Shown: piece by piece, positions 47,309 to 58,100 of the stretch
Layout: each line of letters opens with the position of its first letter
Numbering within the stretch: position 1 is the stretch's first letter
Origin: an uncultured Prevotellaceae bacterium
GTDB taxonomy: Bacteria > Bacteroidota > Bacteroidia > Bacteroidales > Bacteroidaceae
NCBI GenBank assembly: GCA_902776475.1
Contig: CACYQD010000014.1
Span: forward strand, 1-64,000
DNA: 64,000 bases
Direction: 5' to 3'
Notes under the pieces: model-generated
What the model was told of the DNA's origin: nothing
Databases searched by the model: none
The model's input: the letters and a program-made list of their open reading frames with translations, nothing else
Program-made: the position numbers and the translations under genes

Positions 47309-50125
47309 TTATTCTGGCATCATCACCACTTGAGCATGGTTCTTGGTCTTCAGGATCACTTTCTTAAGGAAGTCGGAGACTTGTTTGGGAGTGACGCTCT
47401 CCACGAAGCTCTTGTAGTTGGAGTGGATATCCACACCATACGTGTTGAAACGGTTGAGCACGTTGAGCCAGTATCCGTTGGTAGCGGCATCCACGTCGGC
47501 CTGTTTGAGCAGGATCTGCTTCACCTTGTTGAGGTCTTCCACGTTGGGGCTCTTCACGGTGGCATTCATGCCCTTCATGAATTCAGGAATGGCAGCCATG
47601 GCCTTCTCGGGGTTGAGCTGTGCAGATCCTTCGATGGAGATGAAGGTAACGGGGCCGTCGGTGTCGACCTCTGTCTCTGCTCCGGCATGGTAGGCAGCTG
47701 ACATGTTCTCACGGATCTCGCGGTTGAATGCCATATCGAGGATTCTTCCAGCGTAATCGGCCAGGATGTTGTTCTGTGGGTTGTACTTGAGGGCTTTCGA
47801 GCGCCAGATCTCAGAAGCCTCAGCCTGTGGGTTCTCCATCTTCTTGGTGAAGGAATTGGAGAGGTTGCCGTTGACGAGCGTGCGTGTTTCCTTTCCTGTG
47901 AGGTCAGCCTTTCCTTTCGAGGGCAGCGAGGCGATATACTGCTCGATATAACCGCGGAGCTGTGCTTCGTCGAAGTTGCCCACGAAGATGAAGTTGAAGT
48001 TGGCTGCGTTGCTGAAGAGCTGGCGTGTCATCTCGATCATCTTGCCGTAGTCGAGGTTCTCAACCTGTTCGGCGGTCGGTATCCTGTAAAGAGGGTTGTT
48101 GCCATAGACCGTGCTTGCCACGGAGTCTTTGAACACAACACTGCTGTTGAGGTTGATGTTCTTGAGCTGGGTGACGAGCAGATTGCGCATGTTGTTGAAT
48201 GCGTTCTCGTCTTTGTTGAGGTTGGTGAAGCTGAGATAAGTGAGCTGCATCAGCGTCTCAAGGTCTTTCGGGGTGGTGTTTCCCCTGAGGGAGTGCTGCG
48301 CCATCTTGATGTTGAAGGACGTGCCCACCTGTTTGCCGGAGAGAGCTTTCTGCAGGTCTGTGGTCATGAAGTTGCCCAGTGCGCTTTGTGCGAGGAAGAA
48401 GTCGGCGAGTTGCAGGGTCATGGCGTCCTTGTTACCGAATACTGAAGCACCGCCGGGTGCCACAGCGAGGAGCTGGATCTCATCAGCATTGAAGTCGGTG
48501 TGCTTGAGCATCACCTTGGCACCGTTGGAGAGGGTGAGTTGCTTGAATCCGAGTGCCTGGTTGGTGGTCTCGCTCACGATGTTGCCCTTTGCCGGCAGTG
48601 TGCTCATGAGGGGCTCTTGTTTCACGTTGTCGACGTAGGCCTCGAGTTTCTCGGCCCTCACGCCATCGACTACCTTCTTCATCTCTTCGGGAGCGTAGTA
48701 TTTCTTTCCATCCACGTCCTGCACTAAAGCCAGGGCCACGAAGTTGGTGTCGGTCTCGCTGATGAGTTCCTGTGCCACCTGATTGATGATTTCGACGGAG
48801 AGCATGGGCGCAATTTGTTTGAGCAGCTCATATTCTTGTTCGATGGATGGCGTAGGCTCATTGTTGATGAAGTTTTCCACGTACTGGTTGCAGAAGATGT
48901 TGGTGTGTGTCTTCTCGCGGTTGTTGTATGCCTTTTCCAACTGGCTGAGAATCTCAGACCTTGCACGGTCGTACTCAGTGGCGGTGAATCCGAAGTCCTT
49001 TACCCTTTTGGTCTCACGGATGGCTGTGGCCAGTGCTTCGAGGTCCTTGCCCTCTTTGGGCACCACCTGCAGGGTGAAGGCGTCTTTCGTACGTGAGACG
49101 AGGTAGGACTCTTCCGACACGTTGACCTGGCTGATGGTGCTTTCCGGTTTCTGAGCCTCCTCTTGGAAACGCTGGTTGAACATGCTGGTGATGGCGTCGC
49201 GGGCATAATCGACGATGAAATAGGGGAGGGTGCTCTTCATCTCGTCGGGCACGGGGTCATGCTTCATGGACACGAGGAACATCGACATCTGCTGTTCCTT
49301 GTCTTTTCCTACGAGGTAGATACCTTCGTTGTTGTCGGGCACTTCAACCGGTTCCACTTTCGCTGCGTTCTCGGGCACTTTGATGCCGGAGAAGAGTTCC
49401 TTCACTTTCTGTTCGGTGCGGTCGACATCGATGTCACCCACAATGATGATGCCTTGGTTGTCGGGGCGGTACCATTTGCGGTAGTATGCCCTGAGGGTCT
49501 CGGGAGAGCATCCGTCGATGACTGACATCAGACCGATGGGGAAGCGCTCGCCGTATTTTGAACCCGGATAGAGCTTGGGCAGTTCGTTTTCAAGGATTTT
49601 CTGCGTTCCCTTGATGCGCATGCGGTATTCGTTGTGCACGACGTCGCGCTCCTGGTCGATGGCTTTGGCATCGAGCGTGATACCGTTGGACCAGTCCTTG
49701 AGGATGAGCATGCAGGAGTCGAGGGCGGAGATACGTGCTGTGGGCACGTCCTGGATGAAATAGACGGTCTGGTCGGTGGAGGTATAGGCATTGAGGTTTC
49801 TGCCATACTCCACGCCGATTGACTGCAGGTATTCCTGCAGGGCGTTGTCCTTGAAATGGTCAGTGCCGTTGAAGGCCATGTGCTCGAGCAGGTGGGCAAG
49901 ACCCCTCTGGTCTTCGTTTTCCTGCACGGATCCCACTTTCTGTGCGATGTAGAAACTGGCCACATGCTCCGGATAGTTGTTGTGGCGGATGTAGTAGGTC
50001 AGTCCATTGTCGAGCTTTCCCTTTCTCAGGTTGGGGTCAACGGGGATGGACTGATCCTGGGCCTGCGCCTGTGCCAAGAAAAACAGCAGCAATAGCGAGG
50101 CGGTGAAAAGTTTTCTCAATTTCAT
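47309..50125 (-). CDS. Periplasmic M16-family zinc metallopeptidase
   Basis: 938 residues with signal peptide MKLRKLFTASLLLLFFLAQA. Two fused M16 halves. The N-terminal half carries the inverted zinc motif HLLEH (His78, Glu81, His82) with the downstream glutamate in the RDVVHNEYRMR helix. The C-terminal half lacks it and closes the chamber, as in pitrilysin-like and PqqL-type enzymes (VKQILLKQADVDAATNGYWL near the end). It degrades peptides or unfolded proteins in the periplasm. A TAAATTTG element lies about 35 bases upstream. It stands alone on the minus strand, separated by a terminator from the pectin methylesterase unit upstream. Length about 940 is normal for the family. Confidence 0.93.
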   Translation of the reverse strand: MKLRKLFTASLLLLFFLAQAQAQDQSIPVDPNLRKGKLDNGLTYYIRHNNYPEHVASFYIAQKVGSVQENEDQRGLAHLLEHMAFNGTDHFKDNALQEYLQSIGVEYGRNLNAYTSTDQTVYFIQDVPTARISALDSCMLILKDWSNGITLDAKAIDQERDVVHNEYRMRIKGTQKILENELPKLYPGSKYGERFPIGLMSVIDGCSPETLRAYYRKWYRPDNQGIIIVGDIDVDRTEQKVKELFSGIKVPENAAKVEPVEVPDNNEGIYLVGKDKEQQMSMFLVSMKHDPVPDEMKSTLPYFIVDYARDAITSMFNQRFQEEAQKPESTISQVNVSEESYLVSRTKDAFTLQVVPKEGKDLEALATAIRETKRVKDFGFTATEYDRARSEILSQLEKAYNNREKTHTNIFCNQYVENFINNEPTPSIEQEYELLKQIAPMLSVEIINQVAQELISETDTNFVALALVQDVDGKKYYAPEEMKKVVDGVRAEKLEAYVDNVKQEPLMSTLPAKGNIVSETTNQALGFKQLTLSNGAKVMLKHTDFNADEIQLLAVAPGGASVFGNKDAMTLQLADFFLAQSALGNFMTTDLQKALSGKQVGTSFNIKMAQHSLRGNTTPKDLETLMQLTYLSFTNLNKDENAFNNMRNLLVTQLKNINLNSSVVFKDSVASTVYGNNPLYRIPTAEQVENLDYGKMIEMTRQLFSNAANFNFIFVGNFDEAQLRGYIEQYIASLPSKGKADLTGKETRTLVNGNLSNSFTKKMENPQAEASEIWRSKALKYNPQNNILADYAGRILDMAFNREIRENMSAAYHAGAETEVDTDGPVTFISIEGSAQLNPEKAMAAIPEFMKGMNATVKSPNVEDLNKVKQILLKQADVDAATNGYWLNVLNRFNTYGVDIHSNYKSFVESVTPKQVSDFLKKVILKTKNHAQVVMMPE

Positions 50126-50160
50126 ATTTAAAATGTGTTGATGAATAGTTTATTAAGTTG

Positions 50161-50168
50161 CAAATTTA
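50161..50168 (-). promoter_or_regulatory. -7 element of M16 gene
   Basis: TAAATTTG on the minus strand, about 36 bases before the ATG at 50125; no matching -33 element. Confidence 0.45.
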
Positions 50169-50241
50169 TAACAAATCCTTGACATGGCATTTGTTTCCTT
50201 AATAATTTCACACAAATTAAATAATCAAGGGCTTTTTTCAG

Positions 50242-50276
50242 AAAAAAGTAGAGACGCCACATTGTGACGTCTCTAC
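50242..50276 (-). terminator. Terminator after the small 50-residue gene
   Basis: GTAGAGACGCCAC/GTGACGTCTCTAC, 13-bp stem with one mismatch and an ATT loop; on the minus strand TTTTTTC follows. Confidence 0.8.
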
Positions 50277-50304
50277 GGTTAAAACGGTGATGATGTCAGT
50301 GACA

Positions 50305-50457
50305 TCAGATGGCGTCAGAGGGATCGCCGCCGTCGGGTGTGCTGGGTTTCAGGCCCAGGTCATCTGAACCCACCTGTAAATTGCCTGATGCTGCGAGGAT
50401 GCCCTCATGGATGTGGGCAGCCATCATTTTCACGGCAGGTGCTGCATACTTTTTCAT
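50305..50457 (-). CDS. Small hypothetical protein (50 residues)
   Basis: A 50-codon frame that begins MKKYAAPAVKMMAAHIHEGI and ends in an acidic Gly/Pro/Asp-rich tail (PSTPDGGDPSDAI). It lies 31 bases after the stop of the giant pectin methylesterase and before a terminator, so both probably share one message. Short proteins of this type (MKKY-x-x-P start, LAASG in the middle, polar tail) recur in Prevotella and Bacteroides, often after genes for secreted proteins, without known function. There is no cleavable signal peptide or membrane span. The start context is identical to that of the PepSY gene at 46020. Confidence 0.6.
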   Translation of the reverse strand: MKKYAAPAVKMMAAHIHEGILAASGNLQVGSDDLGLKPSTPDGGDPSDAI

Positions 50458-50488
50458 AATGGTATTGTTTTATGGGTTAATACTGAGA

Positions 50489-53400
50489 TTATTTCACGTA
50501 TTTTTGTCCGTTCCTGATATAGACGCCCTGTTGCGGCACGTTGTTCAGTCTGCGGCCCTGCAGGTCATAGATGTCTCCGTTTGCCTCAGAGACGGTGATC
50601 TGCTCGATGCCATCCACGTCATTGAAGAAGACGGAGATGTTGGAGTAGGCGTCGCTGGCGATGCCGCTGATGACGAAGTAGGCGCGCAGACCCTTCATCG
50701 TACCGGGCTTTGCCACATAGTTGAACTTGTTGCCGGGGACGAGGAAGAAGACGTCCTTGTCGGCTGCGTTGAACGTATAGGGATTGAAGATGCCCACGAG
50801 TTTGGCGTTGCCTGCCTCGGTGGCGGCCGGTTCAACGGCTCCGATGGTCACGTTGGAGAATACGGGGTTCACCACGTCGCTGGCTGTTTTCACGAGATAG
50901 GGCTTGCCTGCCTCCATGCTGGTGGCCGGTGTGAAACTCAAGCTCTGGCTGTTGGCGGCCTCATCATAGGCGGCTCCGCTCAGTTGCATGATGGTGGCGC
51001 CATAGAGCGGATGGCTCTCGTCGGCCAGTTCGTTGTCGTTGATGGCAAACGGCAGGCAGAGGGTGTTCCACGAACCTCCCACGATGGTGCGCACGGTCTC
51101 CAGGGTGCTTACCACGGTGCCGGCAGCGGGAATCTCGTTTTCAGCGCTCTCGTCGAGCGTGAGGGCCATGCCTTTGACCAGTGCGGGTTCTCCGAAACCG
51201 CCCATCTCATTGGCGCTGCGGATGCTCAGCACGTCTTTGGAGAAGTCGGCATCGATGGCGTAGGAAGTGGTCTTGGCATCGACGATGGCCACGAAGACGT
51301 CGTTCTTGAAGATGGCGTATGCAATGGCTTCTTTCACAGGGCTCCAGGTCAGTTGACCGTCGGCGTACTTGGCCTCGGGAGCAGTCACCTGCTTGGTGAG
51401 GGCTGCGGGATCCCAGGCGTTCTCATTGCCGGAGAACATCTTCTCATAGGTGTATTCTGCGGCCTGTTCAGCCGTGAGAATGGTCTCGAACTTTCCGCCG
51501 TAGGAGGTGATGATGTTGGAAGCCGGGGTGATATTCTCACCAGCTTCGTTGACCGTGCCGTATTCACCAAACACCTTCGGGTCACGGTTGTTCATGCCCT
51601 TCTGGGTCCAGCGGCTGCTGACGAGGGTCTTGGCGGCATTGTCGTCGAGTGTGGTGTTGAGATAGACGGCGATAGGATAGTTCTGCCAGGTGCGGCCGAA
51701 GTTCCAGTCACCCTTGCCCTTGGCGAGGTCCACCACCTTGCAGTTGTCGAACACATAGCCGAAGTTGCCCGTAGTAGTCGGAGCAGTGATGGTTCGTCCG
51801 CCCTTGCCGTCGATGTTGCGCGGTTCGAGAGAGAGCGTGGTGTTCTGGAAGCGCACATCGCCGCCGCCACAGAGGAAGTCCACGGTGCCATGGATATCGC
51901 AGTCCTCCCAGTACGACTGCTTGGTGTTCTGGCTGTAGTAGGTATCCTGATAGGAGAGCATGGTGATGTTCTTGAAGATGGCACGGTCGCCCCTGTCCTG
52001 CAGACATACGGCACGTCCACCCTCGAGACCGGCTTTCTGTGCGCCATAGTAGTCGAGAGCGTTCTGCAGGGTGATGTCCTGCATGTAGAGGTTTTGTCCG
52101 GAGTTGAGCAGCGTAGCTGTCTGGCCGATACCCTCATCCATGTAGAATGGAGTGTTCTTGATGATGGTTCCCTCCATCGACTGGCCGATGAGTGAGATGT
52201 TGTGGCCGGAGACTGCGGTGAGTGTGGCCTCACGGAGGTCATAGACACCGTCGGGCAGGAAGATGTATGAGCGCTCAGCCTCTTTGTTGCCATTGATGCC
52301 GTTGACCACGTCGAGAACTTCGATGAGGCTTTCAGCGTCGCCTGGCTTGACGAAATACCAGTTGCCGTTGCTGGCGTAGCTGGTCTCGGCGGTATTGACG
52401 ATTCTGATGCTGTGGATATAGATCTCGCCACTCGATTCCACCTGGATAAAGACCTTTCCGGGTTCGCCTTCATACTGGATGGCATTGATTTCACCGTCGC
52501 CTTCAGTCACGGCAGGAATACGGGCGATCTCTTTGCCCTCAGCGTTTTTGAACACCAGTACGGCTGTCTTGTCACCATACTTGCAGTTGGTCACAGCGAT
52601 GCTGGCCTTGGGGCCTACGAGCAGTTCGATGCTCTCGCCGTTCTTGAATGCCCATCCATGCTGCACGTCGTGCCAGTATCCGCCCACGGGTACGAATGCC
52701 TCGTGATCCTCAGGATAGAACAAGTTGCTGGTCAGGTCGAAGTTGTATTTCTTATAGGTGCTGGGTCCTTCGATTTCTGTATCCACGGCGAAGAGCATAA
52801 TGTCAGCGGTGATGATGTCTGCAGTCGTGAATTTCCGTCCGCCGGTGGTCTTCTCGAACCATCCGCGCACCTTGTATCCTTCTTCCGCCTTGGCGGTGTT
52901 GTAGTCCACGCCAAACTCACCGATCGGGGTGTCTTTCTCCACCTTCTGAGTACCCATGACGCTGTTGTCGGTATTATAATAGGTAAGGGTGAAGAATGGT
53001 TTGCGCACGAAATTGATGACGTAGTTGATGGTGATGCTTCCGAGCGACAGAGGGATGGTGGCTATGGTGGCCTCATTGTTGCCGCTGTAGGTGATCTCGC
53101 CAACCTCTCCGCTGTAAGCGGTCGCGTTGGTGACGGGATTCTCGGCGGAAATCATCGGGTCGGTGCTGAAGAGTTCGATGGTGGCCTTGTAGGTGTCACC
53201 CTCAGCAGTGAAGACATCGTCGGCGAGATAATCCTTGCCGTTGGCGGTGAAGGAAGCGAGCATAGGCACTTCCACCTCCTGGCCATTGAGCAGACCCTTG
53301 ATGACGATGTCGGCGAAGCCTATCTGCTTGCCGCTCTGCAGGTGGTAGAGGTTGATCTGCAGACCGCAGGGACCTTCACCGGGAGTAGCGCCTTTCACCT

Positions 53401-54745
53401 CATAGGAGAGGTCGCTGAACTTCTGTCCTTCCTGTTCTGCTATGGCGGGATTGGTGCCGCTGTTGCGGTTGGGCTTCACTTCTGTGGCCAGTGTGACGGT
53501 CGTGCCGTCGGCATTGAGCCACTTGATGTCGAGCAGGCCGTTGTCCGTACCGTAACGAGTGGTTTTGAAAGCCACGCTGGTGGGCGTGAAGGTCAGGCCA
53601 TACTTGGGCTGGATGGTGAAATTGATGACGTTGCTGGCGTCAGGACTGTTGTTCTGGTCGTAGGGCTCGATACGGGTCTGGGCAAATCCTACCCCCGTAT
53701 TCGCATCCTTGATGAACAAGCCCTCACCCACAGTGACCTTGCTGGCGATGAAGTTGTCGGCAGCCTCACCGAAGTCAGCCGTCTGTCCTTCGGTACCGAG
53801 GTCGAATGGGAATGTGGCGGTAGCGGGCACATCCGTCAGGACGGGTTTCTCCTCCTGTGCCTTTTGCACAACAGTGATTTTGAGGTAATAGTTGTTGTCG
53901 TTGGTGGATGTGATGGCCACAAAGCCTTGTGCCACGTCGCTGTTTTTGGCCGTGTAGGAAGTAGAGGGGGTTGTCCCCGTGTTGGTGATCACCTCGGAGT
54001 TGCCGATGGTGTAGTAGGAATAATTGGGGTAGCCAAACACCGTCACCACATCCTCGGTGCTCTTCACGGGAACCTTGAAGACGGCCCCTGTTCTCACCTG
54101 GATGTTGTTGCCGTTGTTGCGGAATGCGGCGCCATTGGCAGCCACGGTCATCATCAGACCATTGTCCTCGATGGCGTTGACGGTGCCCTCCTCATTGCTT
54201 TTCGAGAGCGCCAAGGTTTCGTTCATGACGTTTTCATTGGCATAGTCCCATGTGCCGGTGAGATCAGCAGCAGGCAGTTTGTCAATGCTGACCGACACAC
54301 AGTTGATGTAGTTGTTGCCAGCCGTAGCGGTAATCTCCACATAGCCTTTTTTGACTTCTGCGGCAGTGGCGGTGTGGACAACCGTGGATTCGGTGCCGTT
54401 CTCATCTGCGCCGACTGCAAAATGGCAATAGTTGGTAAATCCCTCCACGGTGACGACGTCCTTCGTGGAATAGACGGGAACCTGCAGGATGGTGCCTGGG
54501 TTCATCTGCGCATTGGTGCGCCCCACACAATAGAGTTTGCCATTGGTGGCGTCCACGTGCATGAAGATACCCTTCACCGTAGATTCCACGTCGGCACTGA
54601 CACCCTGGTAGTTGGTAGATGCCTGAATGCCATCAGGGAGATTGTTCTTGAAATCCCAGACTGCATTCACCGGATCAGCTTTTCCTGTGAGAAAAGCCAG
54701 CATCATCAGGCACAGCGTGCCCAGTCTCAGTAATGCTTTGTTCAT
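50489..54745 (-). CDS. Large multidomain CE8 pectin methylesterase, type IX secreted
   Basis: 1418 residues from the ATG at 54745 (MNKALLRLGTLCLMMLAFLT signal); the longer frame to 54826 runs across the promoter. Two homologous beta modules follow (about 25-140 and 145-265), recognised by their shared VPVYSTKDVVTVEGFTNY / VPVKSTEDVVTVFGYPNY strands. Then come Ig-like modules, a Listeria-Bacteroides (B-repeat) domain (about 585-655; FTLTYYNTDNSVMGTQKVEK) and another beta module. The CE8 beta-helix (about 790-1120) has GQSMEGTIIKN, the catalytic Asp in MLSYQDTYY, the second Asp in GTVDFLCGGG and the Arg in GRTWQNYP. The last residues (DIYDLQGRRLNNVPQQGVYI) are a type IX sorting tail. It de-esterifies pectin at the cell surface. 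Confidence 0.88.
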   Translation of the reverse strand: MNKALLRLGTLCLMMLAFLTGKADPVNAVWDFKNNLPDGIQASTNYQGVSADVESTVKGIFMHVDATNGKLYCVGRTNAQMNPGTILQVPVYSTKDVVTVEGFTNYCHFAVGADENGTESTVVHTATAAEVKKGYVEITATAGNNYINCVSVSIDKLPAADLTGTWDYANENVMNETLALSKSNEEGTVNAIEDNGLMMTVAANGAAFRNNGNNIQVRTGAVFKVPVKSTEDVVTVFGYPNYSYYTIGNSEVITNTGTTPSTSYTAKNSDVAQGFVAITSTNDNNYYLKITVVQKAQEEKPVLTDVPATATFPFDLGTEGQTADFGEAADNFIASKVTVGEGLFIKDANTGVGFAQTRIEPYDQNNSPDASNVINFTIQPKYGLTFTPTSVAFKTTRYGTDNGLLDIKWLNADGTTVTLATEVKPNRNSGTNPAIAEQEGQKFSDLSYEVKGATPGEGPCGLQINLYHLQSGKQIGFADIVIKGLLNGQEVEVPMLASFTANGKDYLADDVFTAEGDTYKATIELFSTDPMISAENPVTNATAYSGEVGEITYSGNNEATIATIPLSLGSITINYVINFVRKPFFTLTYYNTDNSVMGTQKVEKDTPIGEFGVDYNTAKAEEGYKVRGWFEKTTGGRKFTTADIITADIMLFAVDTEIEGPSTYKKYNFDLTSNLFYPEDHEAFVPVGGYWHDVQHGWAFKNGESIELLVGPKASIAVTNCKYGDKTAVLVFKNAEGKEIARIPAVTEGDGEINAIQYEGEPGKVFIQVESSGEIYIHSIRIVNTAETSYASNGNWYFVKPGDAESLIEVLDVVNGINGNKEAERSYIFLPDGVYDLREATLTAVSGHNISLIGQSMEGTIIKNTPFYMDEGIGQTATLLNSGQNLYMQDITLQNALDYYGAQKAGLEGGRAVCLQDRGDRAIFKNITMLSYQDTYYSQNTKQSYWEDCDIHGTVDFLCGGGDVRFQNTTLSLEPRNIDGKGGRTITAPTTTGNFGYVFDNCKVVDLAKGKGDWNFGRTWQNYPIAVYLNTTLDDNAAKTLVSSRWTQKGMNNRDPKVFGEYGTVNEAGENITPASNIITSYGGKFETILTAEQAAEYTYEKMFSGNENAWDPAALTKQVTAPEAKYADGQLTWSPVKEAIAYAIFKNDVFVAIVDAKTTSYAIDADFSKDVLSIRSANEMGGFGEPALVKGMALTLDESAENEIPAAGTVVSTLETVRTIVGGSWNTLCLPFAINDNELADESHPLYGATIMQLSGAAYDEAANSQSLSFTPATSMEAGKPYLVKTASDVVNPVFSNVTIGAVEPAATEAGNAKLVGIFNPYTFNAADKDVFFLVPGNKFNYVAKPGTMKGLRAYFVISGIASDAYSNISVFFNDVDGIEQITVSEANGDIYDLQGRRLNNVPQQGVYIRNGQKYVK

Positions 54746-54790
54746 TGTAGTTTGATGATTTAGAGTTTGATAAGATAGATTAGTATTGGG

Positions 54791-54821
54791 CAAAGATAAA
54801 CAATAATTGTGAAACGGCAAA
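54791..54821 (-). promoter_or_regulatory. Promoter of pectin methylesterase gene
   Basis: On the minus strand TTTG (54821 to 54818), 19 bp, TATCTTTG (54798 to 54791), a perfect match. It fixes the true start downstream of 54785 and rules out the frame beginning at 54826. Confidence 0.8.
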
Positions 54822-55002
54822 GACAATTTGTATTATTTTTTGCCTCTTGATGGATTCATCTGAAATCAATCCGCTTTTTCCTACATATTAAAAGGTATTC
54901 ACATCAGTCTCCCTCTGCTGTCATTTGTAACAAATAATTTGCGTGGCGTAAACAAGCCTCTCCTTTTTGTCGGAAAAATTGATTTGGTTTGTAACAATTT
55001 CG

Positions 55003-55010
55003 TAAATTTG
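55003..55010 (+). promoter_or_regulatory. -7 element of second susC operon
   Basis: TAAATTTG followed by CTTCG, about 105 bases before the susC start; the nearest TTTG is 16 bp upstream, too close for the consensus, so activation by a regulator is likely. The spacer 54746-55117 holds only this and the divergent promoter. Confidence 0.5.
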
Positions 55011-55117
55011 CTTCGAATAACGCCATTGCTCATTCTGCGTCACGTGATGTGACGCCTAATAACCACATACCGACTATTCTTTTTTTACTAACTTAATTAT
55101 TATTAACTTTAAAATCT

Positions 55118-58100
55118 ATGCGTAATTACTCTAAAATCTTATGTGCGATCTGTGCTGGTCTGATGACTTCCGCGGTGGCTACAGCTGCGAATTCTGTCAC
55201 GACCGGCAAGTCAGTGCTCGAAGTAAGCGCTGCCGTACAGGTAAAAGGCAAGGTTGTCGATTCGAGCGGAGCACCGATCATCGGAGCTACCGTCATGGAG
55301 GTCGGCACACCCAGCAATGGTACGTTGACCGGATCTGACGGTACTTTCACCCTTTCCGTCAACAAGGGTTCAAGTCTGTCCATCTCCTACATCGGTTACA
55401 AGACCGCCACCGTGAGAGCGGTGGAGGGAAGAATCATCAATGTCGTGCTCGAGGAAGACTCTGAGATGCTCAACGACGTGGTGGTCGTGGGTTATGGTAC
55501 CCAGCGCAAGAAACTGGTCACCGGTGCCACTGTTCACGTCGATGCCGACAACATCACTGCGGTCAATGCCGTGGACGCCTTCGGCGCCTTACAGAGTCTG
55601 GCAGCCGGCATGAACATCGTGCAGAACTCCGGTCAGCCCGGCGAGAGCTACAGAGTGGTGATCCGTGGTATGGGTACGGCCGGTTCCAACGAACCGCTCT
55701 ATGTCATCGACGGCGTGCCGGGCGGCAACATCTCTGACCTCTCACCCAACGACATCGAGTCGATCGACGTGCTCAAAGACGCCGCCTCGAGCGCCATCTA
55801 CGGAGCACGTGCTTCAAACGGTGTCATCCTGGTCAACACCAAGAAGGGCAAGGCCGGTTATGTGCAGGTGAGCTTCGACGGTTACCTGGCATGGCAGAAC
55901 CCCAACACCAACGACATCACTCCCCTCAATGCCAAGCAGTATATGGAGATCAACGACAAGGCCTATGAGATACAAGGCGTCTCCACCTACGACTGGGCAA
56001 CCTTGATTCCCAAACAGTATGCCCAGATCATGAACGGCACCTGGAACGGAACCAACTGGCTGGAGGAGACCACCATCGAGAATGCGCCGATGAACAATGC
56101 CTCGCTCAACATCACGGGCGGCAGCGACGTCTCCCGTTTCGCCATCGGTTTCACCAAATACCATCAGACAGGTACCATCGGATGGCCCGCCACACCGAAG
56201 TTTGACCGTTACACCGTGCGTCTGAACTCCGACTACTCCCTGATCCGGAAAAAGGGCCGCGACGTGTTGAAACTCGGCGAGAACGTGACCTTCTCCGCCA
56301 CCAACAAGAAGGGTATCTCCATCGGCGGTATCTATGGCAACAGCATCCGCAACCTGCTGGCCATGTCGCCGCTGCTCCCGGCCTACAATGAGGCAGGAGA
56401 ATTCTATACCTATAAAGATATCCAGGCCGACAACTGGGACTTCAGTGCAGAAATGGCCAACCCGCTCGCCGTCATGAAATATGACGAGGGCAACAGCTAT
56501 ACCAAGCGTTACCGCCTGCAGACCAATTTCTTCCTGGAGTTCGCGCCCATCGAGGGCCTGACCTTCCGTTCAAGTCTCGGCTGGCATTACCGCCATGCGG
56601 AAGGCAGAAGCTACGTTCCGGTCTATGAGATCAGCGCCAAGAAGTCGAACCCCAACGATGACGTGCGGCAGAACCAGTCCTACAACATGCAGTGGACGCT
56701 GGAGAACACCGCCAACTGGGTGAAGTCGTTCGACAAGCACAATGTCGATGTCCTCGTCGGACAGTCACTGGAGAAATGGGGATACGGCAACAGCGTCAGC
56801 GTCACCAACTCCAACTCCCTCTTCCCCGGATCGTTTGACCATGCCTACATCTCAAACGCCAACGTGGTGGATCCCGCCTACACCTCCATCAGCGGCAGTC
56901 CCAATACCCAGGGTGCCCTCTCGTCGTTCTTCGGACGTGTCAACTACAACTACAATGAGACCTACCTGCTCTCCCTGGTGCTCCGCGCCGACGGCTCGTC
57001 CAACTTCGACCGCGGCAAGCGGTGGGGATACTTCCCCTCAGTGTCCGCCGGATGGGTCATGACCAACGAACCCTTCATGGACTTCGCCAAAGACTGGCTC
57101 TATTTCTTCAAACTCCGTGCCAGTTGGGGACAAAACGGTAACTGCAACATCTCCAACTTCCAGTATGTGGCAACCGTGGCTTTCGATGATCCCTATTATT
57201 TCGACAGCAAGGACAATCCCGGCATCGGTGCCTATCCCAACATCCTGCCCAACAAGGACGTGAAATGGGAGACTTCAGAACAGTTTGACATCGGCTTCGA
57301 CGCCCGCTTCCTCAAAAACCGACTGAGTTTCTCCTTCGACTGGTATGACAAGAAGACCAAGGACTGGCTGGTGCGCGCACCCGTGCTCCTCTCCTATGGT
57401 ACCGGCGCTCCCTACATCAACGGCGGCGATATCCAGAACAAGGGATGGGAAATCCACCTCTCCTGGAACGACAAGATCGGAAAGGACTTCAGATACGGCA
57501 TCTCGGCCAACTTCTCCCACAACAAGAATGAGGTCACCCGTCTGGCCAACTCCGAAGGCATCATCCACGGCGGTTCCAACGCCATCGCACAGAACACCGC
57601 CGAGCTCTACCGCCTGGAGGTGGGCTATCCCATCGGCTACTTCTGGGGCTACAAGATGGAAGGCATCATCCAGAACCAGCAGGACCTCGAGGACTATCTG
57701 GCACGCAACTGCGGCGGCGACAAGGCCAACTCCCTCCAGGGTGAGTCGCTCCAACCCGGTGACGTGAAGTTCGTCGATGTCAACGGCAACGGCAAGATTG
57801 ACAAGGGAGATGACGACAAGACGATGATCGGTGACCCCAACCCCGACTACACGATGGGTCTCAACATCACCCTCGCCTATAAGGGATTTGACTTCTCGCT
57901 CAATGGATACGGTTCGTTCGGACAGCAGGTGGCCAAGAGCTACAGGCAGTTCTCCGACCATCCCGACGACAACTACTGCACCGATGTCTATACGAAGTAC
58001 TGGACCGGTGAGGGCAGCACCAACCGCTACCCACGGTTCTCCGACGGAAAGACCGCCAATATGTCCGAGATCTCACGCGTATGGATCGAGGATGCCGACT

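Noticed and set aside
50309-52195. 628-codon plus-strand open frame
   Set aside because: It lies antisense to the pectin methylesterase, whose CE8 motifs, signal peptide and promoter are clear. The antisense product is Val/Gly/His-rich without domains; it is a codon-usage shadow.
52412-54733. 773-codon plus-strand open frame
   Set aside because: Antisense to the N-terminal modules of the same gene, with no start signals or motifs.
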